The notes under the pieces: model-generated
The model's input: the letters and a program-made list of their open reading frames with translations, nothing else
What the model was told of the DNA's origin: nothing
Databases searched by the model: none
From: CAYOHP01 sp964403795 [NCBI: uncultured bacterium]
GTDB lineage: Bacteria; Muiribacteriota; UBA6191; CAZXTJ01
Length of the DNA stretch: 27,846 nt
Direction: 5' to 3'
Assembly: GCA_964403795.1 (NCBI GenBank)
Contig: CAYOHP010000088.1
Coordinates: 1 to 27,846 of the forward strand
Shown here: positions 1 through 8,056 of the stretch, piece by piece
How the letters are laid out: every line of letters begins with the position of its first letter
How positions within the stretch are numbered: position 1 is the first letter of the stretch
Position numbers and translations under genes: made by a program

Positions 1-420
1 CCCCATGCGGACGGCGTCGAGCGGGTGATGCGCTCGGCCCTGTCGGACGCCGGAGTCCCTCCCGGCGAGGTCGACATGGTGAGCGCCCACGGGACCGGCA
101 CGCCGCTCAACGACAAGACCGAGTGCGAGGCCCTGGGCCGGGTCTTCGGGGAGGGGCTGTCCCGGGTGATGGTCCCGTCCATCAAATCGATGCTGGGCCA
201 TTGCATGGGGGCGGCCAGCGCCCTCGAGGCGGTCGCCTGCGTGCTGGCGATCTCCGAGGGACGGGTCCCGCCTACCGTGAACTACCAGGACCCCGATCCC
301 GAGTGCCCCATCGACTGCGTCCCCAACGCCGCCCGCCGGGCCGAGGTGAGGATCGCCCTCAACAACTCGTTCGCCTTCGGTGGCAACAACGCCGCTACGG
401 TCTTCGCGAGGAGCGGGTGA
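1..420 (+). CDS. Beta-ketoacyl-ACP synthase (KAS II/FabF-like), 3' part
   Basis: The gene is cut by the left window edge, and 139 C-terminal residues are visible. It would carry out decarboxylative Claisen condensation of malonyl-ACP with an acyl group in the cytoplasm. The second half of a thiolase-fold condensing enzyme is clear: SAHGTGTPLND holds the first active-site His, KSMLGHCMGAAS the second His, and NNSFAFGGNN is the C-terminal glycine-rich loop. The active-site Cys lies off the window. The stop TGA overlaps the GTG start of the FabZ-like gene by three bases, so the two are almost certainly co-translated. Whether it serves primary fatty-acid synthesis or a specialised acyl or polyene pathway cannot be decided from this fragment. 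Confidence 0.93.
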   Translation, partial: PHADGVERVMRSALSDAGVPPGEVDMVSAHGTGTPLNDKTECEALGRVFGEGLSRVMVPSIKSMLGHCMGAASALEAVACVLAISEGRVPPTVNYQDPDPECPIDCVPNAARRAEVRIALNNSFAFGGNNAATVFARSG

Positions 421-896
421 ACGTCCGGCTCGAGACCTTCCCCGAGGCGCCGTTCGGGCGGGAGACCATCGAGACCCTGGTCCCGCACCGCTCGCCCTTC
501 CTCTACCTGGATCGGGTCCTCCGGGCGACCCCGCAAGAGGTGGCGGCCGAGATCCGGTTCGGCTCCGACGAGCCCTGCTTCCGAGGGCATTTCCCGGGGG
601 ATCCCACGGTCCCCGGTGTGCTCCTGGTCGAGGCCATGGCGCAGGCCTCGCTCGTGCTCTACCGGGCCAACCTGCCGGGGTCCACCGGACTGCTGTACCT
701 CTCCAAGGCGGACGCCCGCTTCTACGCTCCCGGGCGTCCCGACCGCATCTTCACGCTGCTCGCCCGACGGATCAAGGTGATCGAGGGCGGGGGACTGGTG
801 GAGGCAGAGGTCGCCGACGGGACGATCCGGCTGGCCAAGGCCAAGCTGGCGTTCGCCGGCACGGGCCTGCTGGAGGGACTGGCTCCTCCCGGCTGA
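417..896 (+). CDS. fabZ: 3-hydroxyacyl-ACP dehydratase, FabZ-like
   Basis: A 159-residue single hotdog-fold protein, the usual FabZ length. It would dehydrate 3-hydroxyacyl-ACP to trans-2-enoyl-ACP. The catalytic His is H58 in GHFPGDPTVPGVL, and the catalytic acid is E72 in LVEAMAQ. The early LVPHRSPFLYLDRV segment matches the FabZ N-terminus. I chose the GTG at 417 because it gives exactly the family's N-terminus and overlaps the upstream TGA (GTGA), the classic coupled arrangement. The preceding ketosynthase makes this a two-gene tail of a type II FAS-like operon. Specialised dehydratases of aryl-polyene or related clusters look much alike, so a dedicated role is possible. Confidence 0.9.
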   Translation: MNVRLETFPEAPFGRETIETLVPHRSPFLYLDRVLRATPQEVAAEIRFGSDEPCFRGHFPGDPTVPGVLLVEAMAQASLVLYRANLPGSTGLLYLSKADARFYAPGRPDRIFTLLARRIKVIEGGGLVEAEVADGTIRLAKAKLAFAGTGLLEGLAPPG

Positions 897-897
897 G

Positions 898-941
898 CGG
901 CCGCTTGCCCGCAGCGGCCGGGCCGATGACCTCCGGCCCGG
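898..941. terminator. Double-hairpin bidirectional terminator candidate
   Basis: Two perfect inverted repeats lie in the 53-base gap between convergent genes. The first has an 8-bp stem (898-905 with 913-920, 7-base loop). The second has a 7-bp stem (918-924 with 935-941) and shares three bases with it. No T-tract follows on either strand, so termination would be Rho-assisted or depend on stem strength alone. Because they overlap, the two hairpins cannot both form fully. Confidence 0.5.
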
Positions 942-949
942 ACGGGAAC

Positions 950-2740
950 CTACCCGCCCGGGATGGCGGTCGGGGTGGGCAGCTTGTCGCCCTGGCCGAG
1001 CAGCCACTTGCGGAGCAGCGGGATCACGAAGGTGATCGGGCGACGGTTCTCCACCGTGATCCGGCACTGGGTGGTGGTGCCCGGCGAGAAGCGCTGGGGC
1101 GGACCCTGGGAGGTCCACTGGAAGCCGCTCACGCTCTTCGGGTCCTTCTCGAGTTCGGCGGTGACCAGGATGGTGCCGCCCCCCGAGATCAGGGACTTCG
1201 CCACCTCGGAGCTGCCGACCACGTTGACGATGCCCTCGCTGGTGACCGGGAAGGGGGAGACGTCGATCACCTTCCCGATGATGGAGCCGAAGCGCTGGCG
1301 CTCGACGTTCGAGGGCGTGACCCGGATCTCCATCCCGGCCGCCACCTTGAGGCCCTGCCCGATCGGGAAGAACCCGAGGTGCTTGAGGTCCTCCTCCGGG
1401 ATCCGGTCGGCGAGCGAGGTGATGCTGGCGAAGGCAGGGACCTCGTCATCCGAGTAGAGGTCGGCATCCTTGACCGCGAGGTCGAGGAACTCGCTGGCCC
1501 CCGGACGGGTCGGAGGCTCCACGAAGCGGAAGTCGATCGGCTCCTGGGGAAGGCGCCCGGTGGCCGCGATCTTGCCGCCCTGGGCCTTGACCGGGGGCAG
1601 TGCCAGGAGGGCGGCGAGCACCTGCTCGCTGCTGGCGTTGTAGGGCAGGGGCCCGGTCTCGTGGCCTTCGACCAGCAGCACGAAGGTGCCGCCGGCGGTG
1701 TCGGGGGCGAGCTCGAGGCGCTGGACCGGGTGCTGGGCCTCGGTGTGGAGCATGGCCACGCGACCGCCGCCCGAGACGTGCTGCCCCACGGAGATCGTCA
1801 CCTCGAGGATCTTCCCGGCGTAGGGGCTCCGCACCGAGCCCAGCCGGTGGAGCTTCTCCCGGGTCAGGCGGATCGAGGCGGCCATTTCCTCGAGCTCCTG
1901 GCGCTTGCGCTGCTCCTCGACCTCGTACTCCTGCTGGATCTGCTGGCGTCGGATGGTGAGCTGCTGGCGGGTGGCCTCAAGGGCGGTGAGTTCCTGGCCG
2001 AGCTTCAGGTCCCGCTGCTCGCTCTCGAGCTTGCTCATCTCGGTCTGCTTGATCCGGATGTCGAGCTCGCCGATCCGGCCCTCGATGTCGGCCACCGAGG
2101 CCTCGGCACCCATGAGGCGCGAGACGGAGACCACGCCTTCGTCGACCAGGGCGGTCACATTGGCCAACTGCCGGGTGTTGGCCGCCTTCAGCTTCTGGAG
2201 GAGCTGACGGCTCTTGGCGAGCTCCAGGGCCTGGAGGGCGTTGACGGCGTCGAGCTGGGCTCCGACCTTGGTGCGGAGCTTCTGGAGGGTCTCGATGTCG
2301 CGCCGGTTGGCGTCCAGACCTTGGGTATTCAACTCGAGCTCCAGGTCGCGCTTCCTGGCCGCCTGCTCCAGGACCCGGGTGTTGAAGCGCCGGGTCGAGA
2401 GGTAGCGGGCCACCTGCTGCTCGAGGGGCCGGGCCATCTCGCTCTGGTCGATCCGGGCGATCACCTCGCCGGCTTTCACCTGGTCGCCGACCAGGTGCAG
2501 GAGGTCGGTGATGTTCCCCGAGGACGGGGCCTGGATGGTGCGGATGCTGCGGGGTTCGAGCAGGATGCCCTGGCCGTCGACCGTGACCGGGATCTCGGCG
2601 ACGCAGCTCCAGACGATGGTCACGACCAGGGTGGCGGCGAGGGCGCCCAGAGTGAGCTCGGACTTGGGCGTCACCACGACCAGGAGCTGGTCGAGGCTGT
2701 CCGGGGTGCTCATCTTCTCGAGGATCTTCTTGCGGAACAT
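950..2740 (-). CDS. NHLP-system HlyD-family membrane-fusion protein with inserted domain
   Basis: A 596-residue periplasmic adaptor that would link the inner-membrane exporter to the cell exterior. The N-terminus (FRKKILEKMSTPDSLDQLL) and a single membrane helix at about 28-48 are typical of NHLP/NHLM bacteriocin secretion proteins. A lipoyl-like half-motif follows (about 67-100), then a long coiled-coil hairpin (about 100-300) and the second lipoyl half (RSPYAGKILEVTISVGQHV). The C-terminal beta-barrel region carries family hallmarks such as GMEIRVTPSNVERQRFGSII and the end RRPITFVIPLLRKWLLG. Residues about 340-435 form an extra segment that I do not expect in this family. The ATG at 2740 has GGAGGG four bases upstream. 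The gene is divergent from the two ABC genes across a shared 142-base regulatory region. Confidence 0.9.
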   Translation of the reverse strand: MFRKKILEKMSTPDSLDQLLVVVTPKSELTLGALAATLVVTIVWSCVAEIPVTVDGQGILLEPRSIRTIQAPSSGNITDLLHLVGDQVKAGEVIARIDQSEMARPLEQQVARYLSTRRFNTRVLEQAARKRDLELELNTQGLDANRRDIETLQKLRTKVGAQLDAVNALQALELAKSRQLLQKLKAANTRQLANVTALVDEGVVSVSRLMGAEASVADIEGRIGELDIRIKQTEMSKLESEQRDLKLGQELTALEATRQQLTIRRQQIQQEYEVEEQRKRQELEEMAASIRLTREKLHRLGSVRSPYAGKILEVTISVGQHVSGGGRVAMLHTEAQHPVQRLELAPDTAGGTFVLLVEGHETGPLPYNASSEQVLAALLALPPVKAQGGKIAATGRLPQEPIDFRFVEPPTRPGASEFLDLAVKDADLYSDDEVPAFASITSLADRIPEEDLKHLGFFPIGQGLKVAAGMEIRVTPSNVERQRFGSIIGKVIDVSPFPVTSEGIVNVVGSSEVAKSLISGGGTILVTAELEKDPKSVSGFQWTSQGPPQRFSPGTTTQCRITVENRRPITFVIPLLRKWLLGQGDKLPTPTAIPGG

Positions 2741-2750
2741 GGCACCCTCC

Positions 2751-2763
2751 GGCCCCTGGGGCC
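2751..2763 (-). promoter_or_regulatory. Perfect 13-base palindrome beside the fusion-protein RBS
   Basis: GGCCCCTGGGGCC is a perfect inverted repeat directly upstream of the GGAGGG ribosome-binding site of the HlyD-like gene. In the mRNA it can form a short stem abutting the RBS, or in DNA serve as a protein site. Function is not demonstrable from sequence. Confidence 0.3.
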
Positions 2764-2842
2764 GTCTCCATCGCCCCTGACGCAGCTTTCTCGGAGACGA
2801 GCGAAATCTCCGTTGAAGCGCCGGGGGGCGGGTGAGTTACCG

Positions 2843-2848
2843 TACACT
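2843..2848 (+). promoter_or_regulatory. Possible -10 element for the NHLP ABC operon
   Basis: TACACT, in a rare AT-containing patch (TTACCGTACACT), lies 34 bases before the ATG at 2883 and would give a leader of about 28 bases. No convincing -35 is present at 16-18 bases; TTGAAG at 2813-2818 is 24 bases away. The call is therefore weak. If it is right, it excludes the alternative GTG start at 2832. Confidence 0.3.
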
Positions 2849-2882
2849 GTCGCACCCCGCCCGGCGGGACGCAAGGGACGGG

Positions 2883-5087
2883 ATGAGCTTCTACTCGGAT
2901 CTCCTCGACTACCGCGAGTGGTTCCCCAAGAACCGCAAGAAGACGCCCTTCATCATGCAGATGGAGGCCGTCGAATGCGGGGCCGCGGCCCTCGCCATGG
3001 TGCTTGGGTACTACGGCCGCTTCGTGCAGCTGGCCCAGCTCCGGCTCGACTGCGGCGTGTCCCGGGACGGCTCCAAGGCCTCCAACGTGCTGAAGGCGGC
3101 CCGGATCTACGGCCTCAAGGCCAAGGGCTTCAGCAAGGGTCTCGAGACCCTGAAGACGGTTCCGCTCCCCTGCATCGTGTTCTGGGAGTTCAACCACTTC
3201 GTGGTCGTGGAGGGGTTCACCGAGAAGACGGTGTTCCTGAACGACCCCGCCATCGGCCACCGCACCATGACATGGGCCGAGTTCGGCGAAGGCTTCACCG
3301 GCGTGGTGCTCTGCTTCGAGCCGGGTGAGGACTTCGTCAAGGGCGGCAGCCTCCCCAACCCGATCCCGGCCCTGTGGGCCCGCACCAAGGGGAGCCGCCG
3401 GGCCCTGCTCTTCGCCACCCTCTGCGGCCTGATCGGGGTGGTGCCCGGGATCGTCCAGGCGTCCTTCACCCGGATCGTGATCGACGCGGTGATCGTGGAG
3501 ATGCGGTTCGACTGGCTGCGTCCCCTGCTCATGCTCATGGTGGCGCTCACCCTCTACAAGGTGATCCTGGACGTGCTCTCGGCGAGCTTCTTCCGCCGCC
3601 TCGAGATGGGCCTCTCGGCCAAGCTGAACGCCGAGTTCTACCAGCACCTGATGCGCCTGCCCTACCAGTTCTACTGCCAGCGCTACGTGGGCGAGGTGGT
3701 GGACCGGGCCGGGGTCAACGACATGATCGTCGGCCTGCTGGCGGGCAAGCTCACCAGCACCATCATCGGGCTCTTCTCGATGATCCTCTTCGGGGCGGTC
3801 CTCTTCACCTATTCGGTGGAGCTGACCCTGATCGGGCTGTGCTCGACGCTGCTGAATTTCGGGTTCGTGCAGATGGTGGCCCAGCGCCGGCTGGAGGCGA
3901 ACCTGAGGATCGCCAAGCAGGGCGGCAAGGTCCAGGCGGCCACCATCGCCGGGATCTCCAGCATCGACTCGCTCAAGGCCTCCGGCCTCGAGAACAGCTT
4001 CTACGAGACCTGGGCCGGCTTCTACGCCGCCTCCGCCAACTCGAAGCTCGACCTGGCCCTGGAGAGCCGCTACTTCTCCGTGCTCCCCACCCTGACCCAG
4101 TCGGTCATCACCAACGTGACCCTGCTGCTCGGGGGCTTCCGGGTCATGAACGGCGACATGACGCTGGGCACCCTCATGGCCTTCAACACCCTGATGGGGA
4201 ACTTCCTCCAGCCGGTGACCTCGCTGCTGGGACTCGCCACCGAGCTCCAGATGATCCGCGGCAACCTGACCCGGCTCGACGACGTGATGGCCTTCCCCCA
4301 GCACCCGGGACTCGCCCACCAGGCTCCGGCCGCCCCCGGGGAGGCTCCCACCGACCCCAAGGTGCGGCTGGTGGGAGAGATCGAGTGCCGGGGCCTGAAG
4401 TACGGGTACAGCCCGCTCGACAAGCCCCTGGTCGACGGCTTCGGCCTCAAGGTCGAACCGGGCCAGAGGGTGGCCCTGGTGGGGGCCAGCGGTTCCGGGA
4501 AGTCGACGGTGGCCAAGATCCTGGCGGGCCTGATCGAGCCGTGGGAGGGCGAGATCCTCCTCGACGGCAAGCCCCGTCGGGAGGTGCCCCGCGACATGCT
4601 CGTCCACTCGGTGGCCCTGGTGGAGCAGGACTTCACGCTGTTCCCGGGGACGGTCCGCGACAACCTCACCCTCTGGGACGCCACCGTGCCCGACGAGTGG
4701 CTGATCGAGGCCTGCCGCGATGCCTGCATCCTCGACGACGTGATGGCGCTCCCGGGAGGCCTGAACGCCAGCCTCCTCGAGAAGGGCTCGAACCTCTCGG
4801 GCGGACAGCGCCAGAGGCTCGAGATCGCCCGTTCCCTGGTCCGCAACCCGAGCGTCCTGGTGATGGACGAGGGCACCAGCGCCCTGGATGCCGCCACCGA
4901 GGCCGTGGTCATGGAGAACGTGCGCCGGCGCGGCTGCACCGTGCTGGTGGTGGCCCACCGGCTCTCCACGGTCCGCGATTGCCACCAGATCCTGGTCCTC
5001 CAGAAGGGCGTGGTGGTGGAGCAGGGCACCCACAAGGACCTCTGGGAAGCCAAGGGGATCTACGCCAGGCTGGTGACCACGGGATGA
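2883..5087 (+). CDS. NHLP-family peptide export ABC transporter: C39 peptidase/permease/ATPase
   Basis: A 734-residue fused peptidase, membrane domain and ATPase that would cleave a leader peptide after a double-Gly-type site and export the core. The C39 peptidase (about 20-150) has the oxyanion Gln26, Cys32 in MEAVECGAAA, His105 in FNHFVVVEGF and Asp121 in LNDPAIG. The run CGVSRDGSKASNVLKAAR is typical of the NHLP subfamily. Membrane helices follow (about 165-460). The ATPase has Walker A GASGSGKST, signature LSGGQRQRLEIARSL, Walker B VLVMDEGTSALD and the H-loop VAHRLSTVRD, so it looks fully active. I prefer the ATG at 2883, preceded by AAGGGACGGG, over the in-frame GTG at 2832, which adds 17 residues. 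The next exporter gene begins 10 bases after the stop. Confidence 0.94.
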   Translation: MSFYSDLLDYREWFPKNRKKTPFIMQMEAVECGAAALAMVLGYYGRFVQLAQLRLDCGVSRDGSKASNVLKAARIYGLKAKGFSKGLETLKTVPLPCIVFWEFNHFVVVEGFTEKTVFLNDPAIGHRTMTWAEFGEGFTGVVLCFEPGEDFVKGGSLPNPIPALWARTKGSRRALLFATLCGLIGVVPGIVQASFTRIVIDAVIVEMRFDWLRPLLMLMVALTLYKVILDVLSASFFRRLEMGLSAKLNAEFYQHLMRLPYQFYCQRYVGEVVDRAGVNDMIVGLLAGKLTSTIIGLFSMILFGAVLFTYSVELTLIGLCSTLLNFGFVQMVAQRRLEANLRIAKQGGKVQAATIAGISSIDSLKASGLENSFYETWAGFYAASANSKLDLALESRYFSVLPTLTQSVITNVTLLLGGFRVMNGDMTLGTLMAFNTLMGNFLQPVTSLLGLATELQMIRGNLTRLDDVMAFPQHPGLAHQAPAAPGEAPTDPKVRLVGEIECRGLKYGYSPLDKPLVDGFGLKVEPGQRVALVGASGSGKSTVAKILAGLIEPWEGEILLDGKPRREVPRDMLVHSVALVEQDFTLFPGTVRDNLTLWDATVPDEWLIEACRDACILDDVMALPGGLNASLLEKGSNLSGGQRQRLEIARSLVRNPSVLVMDEGTSALDAATEAVVMENVRRRGCTVLVVAHRLSTVRDCHQILVLQKGVVVEQGTHKDLWEAKGIYARLVTTG

Positions 5088-5097
5088 GGCAGCACCG

Positions 5098-8049
5098 ATG
5101 AACGTGGCCGTCGCCGAGCGGATCGAACTCGAAGCCCACCAGCACCTGATCCCGGGGGATGCCGCGGACGTCTACCGGGTGGCTGCCGGACGGCTGGCCC
5201 TCTATGCCGTCGAGGTGCGGGGTGGCGAGGTGGTCGGCCAGCGCCAGTACCTCCTCACCCTGGGTGAGGGCGCCGTCTGGACCGGGGCCAATCTGGACCT
5301 GGGTGGCCGCACCATGGTGATCCAGGGCGCACCCATGGGGGTCCAGGGCATGGTGGAGCGCCTCGACCCCAAGGTCGTCACGGATCCCGCCAGCCCAGGC
5401 CATGGGGAGCTCTGGGGCGGGCTGCTCGAGTACTGCCAGGTGCTCGGCCAGCTGCTGGCCAAGTCCGCCCCCACCCCGCAGTTCTGCGAGCGCCCGGGTC
5501 TCGACGCCCCCTTCGAGTTCGCGGCCGGGACCTCGTTTCGGCCTCCCGGGCGGGAACCGAGCTGGCTCACCCTCGACGAGGGCGAGATCGTCATCTACGG
5601 CGAAGGCGGACTGGCCCTGGACGGCGGCTCCCCGGTGCTGCCGACCATGGAGGGCACCTGGTTCCTGGTGAAGTCGCCCGTCAAGGGCGTGTTCCGGTCC
5701 TTCTCCCAGCGGGACGTGGGACGCACCCGGCTCTCCGAGTGCCACTCCGGCCTGGGGCGCCTGGCCCGGCTGGTGCTGGTACGGGCCCACGAGACCGTCC
5801 GGGAGCAGGAACGGGCCGAGGTCCGTCGCCTCCAGCTGCTCGAGAAGGAGCGGGCCCGCCAGAGCCGCTCGGTGGTCCGCAACCTCTCGCTCGACGCCGA
5901 CGATGATCTCGGGGTCGAGGACGGCGAGACGCCGCTGCTCACCGCCCTGGCGGTGATCGGCAGGGAGACCGGGATCGAGTTCCGGCCACCGACCTCCTTC
6001 GACCCGGCCGCGCCCCGCAAGGATCAGCTCGAAGGCATCGTCCGCAACTCCGGGACCCGGATGCGACGGGTCAAGCTCGACGGGGCCTGGTGGCATGACG
6101 ACGTCGGCTCGGTGCTGGCGTTCCGCAAGGAGACCGGCCACCCGGTCGCCCTGATCTGCCAGCCCCGCTGGGGCGGGCTGGTCCGCGAGTACGTGGCCAT
6201 CGACGTGGTGGCTCGGGAGATCCTGCCGGTCGACGAGCCCCTGGCCGACACCCTGGAGGACGACGGGCACACCTTCGTGGTCCCGCTCCCCGAGTTCGGG
6301 GACAAGGTCGATCCCTTCAAGATGGCCTGGTTCGCCTCGTCGCCCTACATGCGGGACATGGCGTTGCTCTTCGGCTTGTCGATGGCGGGCAGCCTGCTCG
6401 GCATGGTGATGCCCATGGCCAACCGGCTGATGATGGACCAGGTCATCCCGGACGCCAACCGCAGCCTGATCGTGGACCTGGCCTTCGGCATGACCGCGGT
6501 CTCGATCGGGCTCTTCGTGTTCTCGCTCTCCCAGGGCCTGATCACGATGCGGATCCAGAACTCGATCACGGCCAGGCTCCAGAGCGCGGTGATCGACCGG
6601 CTGCTCCGCTTGCCCAACCGGTTCTTCCGGGGATTCTCGAGCGGCGACCTCTTGAACCGCTCGATGATGATCACCGAGATCAGTTCCAGCTTCTCCAATA
6701 CCGTGACCCGCTCGCTGCTCGGGCTGCTCTCGGTGGGGATGATGCTGATGATGTGCTTCTACTACTCCTCGAAGCTGGCATGGCTGGCGGTGTTCACCGC
6801 CATCGCCACCAGTATCCTGTCGATCTCGGCCTCCTTCCTCATCAAGAAGATCGCCCTGGAGAGCGAGGTGGAGAGCGGCAAGCTCTTCGGCTTCGTGGTG
6901 CAGATGATCCACGGGGTCACCAAGCTGCAGGTCTCGGGCGCCGAGGATCGGGCCTTCGCCAAGTGGTCGGAGCGCTACGGCGCCCTGCTCAGGGCACGCT
7001 TCAAGGTCAGCATCTACCGCCAGACCTCGGGGGTGCTGAACGGGTTCCTGCAGACCGCCAGCTCGGTGGCGCTGTTCTACCTGGCCGGTCGCATGGTCCA
7101 GGAGACGGCGGCCCTCCAGGCGGTCTCGCCCATGACGCCGCCGCTCCTGACCATCGGGACCTTCTTCGCCTTCCAGGGCGCCTTCAACGCGGTGGTGGGC
7201 GGGATCGTCGGGTTCTTCGGGACCTTCGTCGAGATGCACCAGATCTTCGCCAAGCGGGACCTGGTCAAGCCCATCCTGGAGGCCGAGATCGAGAGCTCGG
7301 TGGAGAAGGAGGACCCGGGACGCCTCGAGGGACACCTCTCGATGCAGAACGTGGTCTTCCGCTACCAGGAGGGCCTGCCCCTGATCCTGGACAAGCTCTC
7401 CTTCGAGGCGGCCCCCGGCGAGTTCGTGGCCGTGGTGGGCCCCTCGGGCAGCGGCAAGTCCACCTTGCTGAAGCTCCTGCTCGGCTTCGAGTTCCCCGAA
7501 TCCGGGGTGGTGCTCTACGACGGTCGCGACCTCTCGAGCCTGGACCTGGCCGCGGTGCGCCGCCAGATCGGTTGCGTGCTCCAGGGTGGCACCCTGAACG
7601 CCGGCAGCATCTACCAGATCATCTCGGGGGCCAAGCCCCTCTCGCTCGACGAGTGCTGGGCGGCCGCCGAGGAGGCCGGCTTCGCCGACGACGTGAAGCA
7701 GATGCCGATGGGCATGCACACCCTGCTCCCCGAGGGGGCCTCGACCTTGTCGGGCGGCCAGCGTCAGCGGCTCACCATCGCCCGGGCCCTGGCTCTCGAT
7801 CCCCGGATCATCTTCTTCGACGAGGCCACCAGCGCCCTCGACAACCGGACCCAGGCGATCGTCAGCGCCAACCTGAACAAGCGGAAGATCACCCGGGTGG
7901 TGGTCGCCCACCGGCTCTCGACCATCAAGGATGCCGACCGCATCTACGTGGTGGAGAAGGGCCAGGTCAAGGAGTCGGGCAACTACGAGAGCCTGATGAA
8001 GGAGAAGGGCCTGTTCCACCGGCTGGCGGTCCGCCAGCTCACGGAGTAG
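5098..8049 (+). CDS. NHLP-family peptide export ABC transporter: permease/ATPase subunit
   Basis: A 983-residue second half-transporter of the NHLP export pair. Residues 1 to about 400 form the subfamily's large cytoplasmic N-terminal region, which has no peptidase Cys/His. Its end (PRWGGLVREYVAIDVV) leads to the membrane domain at about 415. The ATPase has Walker A GPSGSGKSTLLKLLLG (about 780), signature LSGGQRQRLTIARAL, Walker B IIFFDEATSALD and H-loop VAHRLSTIKDADRI. The catalytic residues are intact, so a functional heterodimer with the C39-bearing subunit is expected. The ATG at 5098 lies ten bases after the upstream stop in the same operon. The gene ends seven bases before the end of the converging envelope operon. 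Confidence 0.93.
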   Translation: MNVAVAERIELEAHQHLIPGDAADVYRVAAGRLALYAVEVRGGEVVGQRQYLLTLGEGAVWTGANLDLGGRTMVIQGAPMGVQGMVERLDPKVVTDPASPGHGELWGGLLEYCQVLGQLLAKSAPTPQFCERPGLDAPFEFAAGTSFRPPGREPSWLTLDEGEIVIYGEGGLALDGGSPVLPTMEGTWFLVKSPVKGVFRSFSQRDVGRTRLSECHSGLGRLARLVLVRAHETVREQERAEVRRLQLLEKERARQSRSVVRNLSLDADDDLGVEDGETPLLTALAVIGRETGIEFRPPTSFDPAAPRKDQLEGIVRNSGTRMRRVKLDGAWWHDDVGSVLAFRKETGHPVALICQPRWGGLVREYVAIDVVAREILPVDEPLADTLEDDGHTFVVPLPEFGDKVDPFKMAWFASSPYMRDMALLFGLSMAGSLLGMVMPMANRLMMDQVIPDANRSLIVDLAFGMTAVSIGLFVFSLSQGLITMRIQNSITARLQSAVIDRLLRLPNRFFRGFSSGDLLNRSMMITEISSSFSNTVTRSLLGLLSVGMMLMMCFYYSSKLAWLAVFTAIATSILSISASFLIKKIALESEVESGKLFGFVVQMIHGVTKLQVSGAEDRAFAKWSERYGALLRARFKVSIYRQTSGVLNGFLQTASSVALFYLAGRMVQETAALQAVSPMTPPLLTIGTFFAFQGAFNAVVGGIVGFFGTFVEMHQIFAKRDLVKPILEAEIESSVEKEDPGRLEGHLSMQNVVFRYQEGLPLILDKLSFEAAPGEFVAVVGPSGSGKSTLLKLLLGFEFPESGVVLYDGRDLSSLDLAAVRRQIGCVLQGGTLNAGSIYQIISGAKPLSLDECWAAAEEAGFADDVKQMPMGMHTLLPEGASTLSGGQRQRLTIARALALDPRIIFFDEATSALDNRTQAIVSANLNKRKITRVVVAHRLSTIKDADRIYVVEKGQVKESGNYESLMKEKGLFHRLAVRQLTE

Positions 8050-8056
8050 GTCGGGA

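Noticed and set aside
2832-2882. GTG at 2832 as the start of the C39/ABC protein
   Set aside because: It adds 17 residues not typical of the family and precedes or overlaps the only plausible -10. The ATG at 2883 has its own RBS. The choice is not certain.
380-3328. Long + strand open frame across the FabZ gene and the HlyD-like gene
   Set aside because: It crosses real genes on both strands in the wrong frame and shows no recognisable domain.
4909-8019. Very long open frame on the - strand opposite the NHLP permease/ATPase
   Set aside because: It is a GC-rich codon shadow. Its translation is His/Asp/Arg/Gly-rich with no domain, while the + strand carries all the ABC motifs.
8050-8056. Terminator between the convergent exporter and envelope operons
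   Set aside because: Only seven bases separate the stops, and I see no inverted repeat there. Any termination must lie within the opposing genes.
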